The translations under genes and the position numbers were made by a program. A stretch of DNA of 17,513 bases from Bacteroidales bacterium UBA2764. Its GTDB lineage: Bacteria; Bacteroidota; Bacteroidia; Bacteroidales; Paludibacteraceae. Each line of letters starts with the position of its first letter. The stretch's first letter is position 1. The notes beneath the pieces were generated by a model. That model was not told the origin of the DNA and did no database searches. It worked only from the letters and a program-made list of their open reading frames with translations. Where the stretch lies: positions 1-17,513 of the forward strand of contig DEIW01000041.1 in assembly GCA_002352705.1 (NCBI GenBank), in the 5' to 3' direction. Shown here piece by piece: positions 14,820-17,513 of this stretch.

Positions 14820-15887
14820 ATGACAAAAGTAGCAATTAACGGCTTTGGCCGTATTGGTCGTCTGGCCTTCCGCCAGATGTTCGAGGCAGAGGGTTACGAG
14901 GTTGTTGCCATCAACGACCTGACCAGCCCGAAAATGTTGGCTCATCTTCTGAAATACGACACCGCTCAGGGTGGTTTCGCAGGACGTTTCGGTGAGGGCA
15001 AGCACACTGTTACCTACAAGGATGCAGTTCTCGCAGAAGACGGTAAGACCGTCGTTACTCCGGGTTCTATCACTGTGGACGGCAAAGAGATCACTATCTA
15101 CGCTAAGCCGAATGCAGCAGAGCTGCCTTGGGGCGAGTTGGGCGTTGATGTAGTACTGGAGTGCACCGGTTTCTATACCAGCAAGGCTAAAGCAGAGGCA
15201 CATATCCAGGCAGGTGCAAAGAAAGTTGTTATCTCCGCTCCTGCAGGTAACGACCTTCCGACCATCGTTTACAACGTAAACCACAAGACTCTGACTCCGG
15301 CAGACAAGGTTATCTCCGCAGCTTCTTGTACGACCAACTGCTTGGCCCCGATGGCAGCAGCTCTGAATGCATACGCTCCTATCCAAAGCGGTATCATGTC
15401 CACCATCCACGCATACACCGGCGACCAGATGATTCTCGACGGTCCGCAGCGTAAGGGCGACCTCCGTCGCAGCCGTGCAGGTGCGCAGAACATCGTACCG
15501 AACAGCACCGGTGCTGCCAAGGCTATCGGTCTCGTTATCCCTGAGCTGAACGGCAAGCTGATTGGTAGTGCACAGCGCGTTCCGACTCCTACCGGTTCGA
15601 CCACTATTCTGGTAGCCGTTGTTAAGGGTAAAGACATCACCAAAGAGGGTATCAACGCCGCTATGAAGGCTGCTGCAAACGAGTCCTTCGGCTACAACGA
15701 GGACGAGATCGTATCGAGCGATGTAATCGGTATGAAGTTCGGTTCGCTCTTCGATGCAACCCAGACTATGGTAGCCAAGATCGACGAGGACACCTATCAG
15801 GTACAGGTAGTAAGCTGGTACGACAACGAGAACAGCTACACCAGCCAGATGGTACGTACTATCAAATATTTGGCTGAACTCAAGTGA
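14820..15887 (+). CDS. gap: Glyceraldehyde-3-phosphate dehydrogenase
   Basis: 355 aa, somewhat longer than the usual 330-340. The cytoplasmic glycolytic enzyme converts glyceraldehyde-3-phosphate, NAD+ and phosphate to 1,3-bisphosphoglycerate. The Rossmann motif NGFGRIGR begins at residue 7. The NDLTSP loop after the second strand, with Asp, fits NAD preference. The active site is SAASCTTNC with nucleophile C170 and base H197 (STIHAYTGDQ), the standard 27 residues apart. RRSRAGAQNIVPNSTGAAKA and WYDNENSYTSQMV are also canonical. Codon choice is visibly narrow (GTT, GGT, CGT, AAG, GCA), as in highly expressed genes. It is a single-gene unit with its own promoter and a strong terminator downstream. 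Confidence 0.97.
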   Translation: MTKVAINGFGRIGRLAFRQMFEAEGYEVVAINDLTSPKMLAHLLKYDTAQGGFAGRFGEGKHTVTYKDAVLAEDGKTVVTPGSITVDGKEITIYAKPNAAELPWGELGVDVVLECTGFYTSKAKAEAHIQAGAKKVVISAPAGNDLPTIVYNVNHKTLTPADKVISAASCTTNCLAPMAAALNAYAPIQSGIMSTIHAYTGDQMILDGPQRKGDLRRSRAGAQNIVPNSTGAAKAIGLVIPELNGKLIGSAQRVPTPTGSTTILVAVVKGKDITKEGINAAMKAAANESFGYNEDEIVSSDVIGMKFGSLFDATQTMVAKIDEDTYQVQVVSWYDNENSYTSQMVRTIKYLAELK

Positions 15888-15903
15888 TTCTAGGGTACTG
15901 AAA

Positions 15904-15927
15904 TTCTAGAGTCCTAGAGCTCTAGGC
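15904..15927. repeat. 8-nt CTAG-containing tandem repeat with a 14-bp palindrome
   Basis: Three octamers follow one another: TTCTAGAG, TCCTAGAG, CTCTAGGC. CCTAGAGCTCTAGG at 15913-15926 is a perfect 14-bp palindrome. With the copy at 15890-15893, four CTAG tetramers lie within 36 bp, a tetramer that is scarce in many bacterial genomes. It sits between the GAPDH stop and its terminator. Confidence 0.7.
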
Positions 15928-15968
15928 AAAACAAAACAGACGTCCGACGGGCGTCTGTTTTGTTTTGC
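15926..15968. terminator. Bidirectional rho-independent terminator between convergent genes
   Basis: A 17-bp perfect stem: GCAAAACAAAACAGACG (15926-15942) pairs with CGTCTGTTTTGTTTTGC (15952-15968) around the loop TCCGACGGG, whose ends can add pairs. The arms are A-rich on one side and T-rich on the other, so it can stop transcripts arriving from GAPDH (+) and from the metal genes (-). Confidence 0.9.
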
Positions 15969-15991
15969 GCATGCGCGTAAGCGTATGCGCG
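15967..15991. repeat. GC-rich 11-nt repeat pair
   Basis: GCGCATGCGCG (15967-15977) and GCGTATGCGCG (15981-15991) are direct repeats with one mismatch, separated by TAA. The first contains the perfect palindrome GCGCATGCGC. It lies between the terminator and the end of the metal-binding protein gene, just outside its coding sequence. Confidence 0.6.
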
Positions 15992-15995
15992 TGAT

Positions 15996-16352
15996 TTAAT
16001 AAGGAGTGGAGGCGCCGGAGTCGGCGTCCGTCTTGGAACTCTTGGCTTTCGGCTCTTGGCTCTCGGGCTCCTTTACCTTCGCTGGCTTGTGGATCTTCTC
16101 GAAAGCCTTGAGGAGCGTCGGGAGATCGGTCTTGGTCGTGTCATAGGTGAGGGTGATGGTCTTGGTATCGAGGTCGCAGACGATATCCTTGACGCCTTTC
16201 TCAAAAGCGATATTCTTCATGATCTTGTCGCAACAGCCCTGACAATGGATATCCACCGAGAGGACGATAGTCTGCTTGTTCACTTTGGCGAACAGAGGTG
16301 TACAGAGTACAGAGTACAGAATACAGACAAATAATAACAGATATTTTTTCAT
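15996..16352 (-). CDS. Small exported heavy-metal-associated (HMA) domain protein
   Basis: 118 aa. Residues 1-22 form a signal peptide (KKY, a hydrophobic core, cleavage after PLFA). Residues about 27-90 are an HMA fold: TIVLSVDIHCQGCCDKIMKNI, with the metal-binding CxxC at C37 and C40 plus an extra C41, then KGVKDIVCDLDTKTITLTYD. The last 28 residues are a Lys/Glu/Ser-rich low-complexity tail. Such domains bind soft metals such as Cu+, Zn2+ or Hg2+; which one is not decidable here. The protein probably works outside the cytoplasm, unlike CopZ-type chaperones. It follows feoB by 81 nt with no promoter visible between, so they are probably co-transcribed. Its signal-peptide core is encoded by a 7-nt tandem repeat. 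C17 is not a lipobox because the preceding residue is Leu. Confidence 0.85.
   Translation of the reverse strand: MKKYLLLFVCILYSVLCTPLFAKVNKQTIVLSVDIHCQGCCDKIMKNIAFEKGVKDIVCDLDTKTITLTYDTTKTDLPTLLKAFEKIHKPAKVKEPESQEPKAKSSKTDADSGASTPY
16299..16326. repeat. 7-nt tandem repeat inside the signal-peptide coding region
   Basis: On the plus strand four heptamers run TGTACAG, AGTACAG, AGTACAG, AATACAG (also readable as four TACAGAR-type units at 16301-16328). They encode residues about 9-18 of the HMA protein on the minus strand (VCILYSVLCT). A unit of 7 nt is not a multiple of three, so gain or loss of one unit would shift the reading frame. Confidence 0.85.
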
Positions 16353-16382
16353 AATTGCATTTTTTGTAGTTTGACTAGATTA

Positions 16383-16436
16383 TCAGGACTTTCCGGAGAA
16401 TCTGGATGATCCGGATTATCTTGATTGTCCGGATTA
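16383..16436. repeat. 9-nt minisatellite at the 3' end of feoB
   Basis: Six nonamers in a row: TCAGGACTT, TCCGGAGAA, TCTGGATGA, TCCGGATTA, TCTTGATTG, TCCGGATTA. The consensus is TCCGGATTA. The last three bases (TTA, 16434-16436) are the stop codon of feoB read on the minus strand (TAA), so the array begins exactly at the end of the gene and fills most of the gap to the HMA gene. Confidence 0.85.
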
Positions 16437-17513
16437 GCATAGTAATAAGCCGACCTGGTAGACGAGGAAGGAAACGAGCCAAGCGAGAGCGAGTGAATGG
16501 AACACTGTGAACCATGCCCATACTTTGCCTGCTTCTCTCCTGAGAGTAGCTATCGTAGCCACGCAGGGGAAATAAAGCAGCACAAACAGCATGAACGAGA
16601 ATGCCGTGAGAGGCGTGAAACCAGCCGTAGCTATATCCCCTCCATAGAGAATAGCCAGCGTTGAGACAATCGCCTCTTTTGCCGGCAGACCGGTAAGGAG
16701 GCAAACGGACATTTTCCAGTCAAAGCCAAGCGGCGCAAGCACCGGTGCGACCGCTTTGCCGATCATCGCCAGATAGGAGTTCTCGAGGTCGTTGAGATCC
16801 TGCGAAGGAAAGTATTCGAGCGCCCAGATGATGATAGACGCCCAGAGGATGACCGTACATATTTTCTGAAGATAGTCGGCGACGCGTTCCCATATATGTG
16901 CGGCAGTATTGCGTGCTTTCGGCAGTCGGAACTCGGGTAGTTCATTGACAGAGTCGTCCTCTTCCTGTCTGAACCATTTCGTCCTTTTCATAAGCATGGC
17001 AAAGATGACAGACAGGCAAATGCCAATGGCATAGAGCGAAATCATGACGAGGGCTTTGTGGTTGGCAAAGAAAGTATCGACGAAGAGCATATATACCGGC
17101 AGTCGTGCCGAGCAAGACATGAACGGCACCATGAGCATCGTGAGGACCCGGTCTTTAGGGTTCTGAATGTCTCTTGCCGCCATGATAGCCGGTACGTTAC
17201 ATCCAAATCCCATGAGCATCGGCACGAATGACCGTCCATGCAATCCGACGCGGTGCATGATAGTATCCATGATATACGCCTCCCGCGCCATGTATCCCGA
17301 GTCCTCCATGAGTGAAATGAAGAAGAAGAGTATAATGATATTCGGCAGGAAAGCGAGGACAGCTCCTACTCCTTGCAGCACTCCGTCAATAATCAGTCCT
17401 GAGAACCAACCGTCCGTCATATGCGCGTGGGCTGTCTCACAAAGCCAGTCGATAGCCGACGCTATCCAGTCCTGGGGGTAGGCACCGAGCGTGAAGGTAC
17501 ACCAGAAGACGAA
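16434..17513 (-). CDS. feoB: Ferrous iron transporter FeoB, C-terminal membrane part (5' end outside window)
   Basis: 359 residues to the window edge; the frame stays open through 17513, so the ATG at 17418 is internal and the N-terminal GTPase domain is missing only because the window stops. The visible part starts with FTLGAYPQDW and IIDGVLQGVGAVLAFLPNI, then carries the Gate motifs: MEDSGYMAREAYIMD, GFGCNVPAIMAARDI, MSCSARLPVYMLF, and in the second half GLPAKEAIVSTLAILYGG. About eight hydrophobic segments are seen, with a charged loop (KRTKWFRQEEDDSVNELPEF) between Gate regions. FeoB imports Fe2+ across the inner membrane. The gene ends inside a 9-nt repeat array, and an exported metal-binding protein gene follows on the same strand. 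Confidence 0.95.
   Translation of the reverse strand, partial: FVFWCTFTLGAYPQDWIASAIDWLCETAHAHMTDGWFSGLIIDGVLQGVGAVLAFLPNIIILFFFISLMEDSGYMAREAYIMDTIMHRVGLHGRSFVPMLMGFGCNVPAIMAARDIQNPKDRVLTMLMVPFMSCSARLPVYMLFVDTFFANHKALVMISLYAIGICLSVIFAMLMKRTKWFRQEEDDSVNELPEFRLPKARNTAAHIWERVADYLQKICTVILWASIIIWALEYFPSQDLNDLENSYLAMIGKAVAPVLAPLGFDWKMSVCLLTGLPAKEAIVSTLAILYGGDIATAGFTPLTAFSFMLFVLLYFPCVATIATLRREAGKVWAWFTVFHSLALAWLVSFLVYQVGLLLC

Noticed and set aside
14661..15410. Long open frame of 249 codons on the minus strand across the GAPDH gene
   Set aside because: It is antisense to a certain GAPDH gene with strong codon bias, its translation shows no domain, and codon bias of this kind often opens the opposite strand.
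16300..16305. C17 of the HMA protein as a lipoprotein anchor
   Set aside because: The residues before it are S-V-L, with Leu directly before Cys, which does not fit a lipobox; cleavage after PLFA is more plausible.
17167..17481. Plus-strand open frame of 104 codons opposite feoB
   Set aside because: The minus strand carries unmistakable FeoB Gate motifs throughout this stretch.

Overview
The window looks like a chromosomal segment of a Bacteroidota bacterium, most likely order Bacteroidales; I cannot place it more finely. The evidence is: promoters of the Bacteroidota type (TTTG about 20 nt before TAnnTTTG, at the tRNA, rfbC and GAPDH genes); A-rich leaders instead of Shine-Dalgarno sequences at most genes; a tRNA gene without an encoded CCA; very large secreted proteins, one of which ends in a type IX secretion system (T9SS) sorting domain; and two outer-membrane barrel proteins with OmpA tails.

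Layout. (1) 52-5057: a giant secreted protein (1173 aa, GLUG motifs plus Ig/PKD-like modules plus T9SS tail) overlaps by 4 nt a barrel-OmpA protein; a strong terminator follows. (2) 5131-7354: a promoter drives rfbC, rfbD (the last two steps of dTDP-L-rhamnose synthesis) and a DUF2461 protein. (3) 7359-7448: tRNA-Arg(CCT) with its own promoter. (4) 7501-14620: a second, paralogous barrel-OmpA gene, 12 nt before an even larger secreted protein (1725 aa, eight repeats of about 100 aa), which overlaps an RNase HI-like gene by 8 nt. (5) 14728-15887: GAPDH with a textbook promoter. (6) 15888-15995: a repeat-rich gap with a bidirectional terminator between converging units. (7) 15996-17513, minus strand: the 3' part of feoB (the rest lies outside the window) followed by a small exported heavy-metal-binding protein.

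How the genes may work together. The main signal is two paralogous surface modules, each pairing one giant putative T9SS cargo with one barrel-OmpA protein, in opposite gene orders (cargo-barrel and barrel-cargo). The giants share their C-terminal architecture although their N-terminal and middle parts differ. By analogy with SprB/SprF-type pairs, the barrel may help display or anchor its neighbour; this is inference. The rhamnose genes between the two modules could feed surface glycan synthesis, also inference. feoB and the CxxC protein form a metal-handling unit.

Non-coding structure is rich at the right-hand end: short tandem arrays of 7, 8 and 9 nt units lie within about 550 bp around the GAPDH, metal-binding and feoB genes, and the 7-nt family reappears just before the first gene. 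Every gap between genes is shorter than 300 bases.
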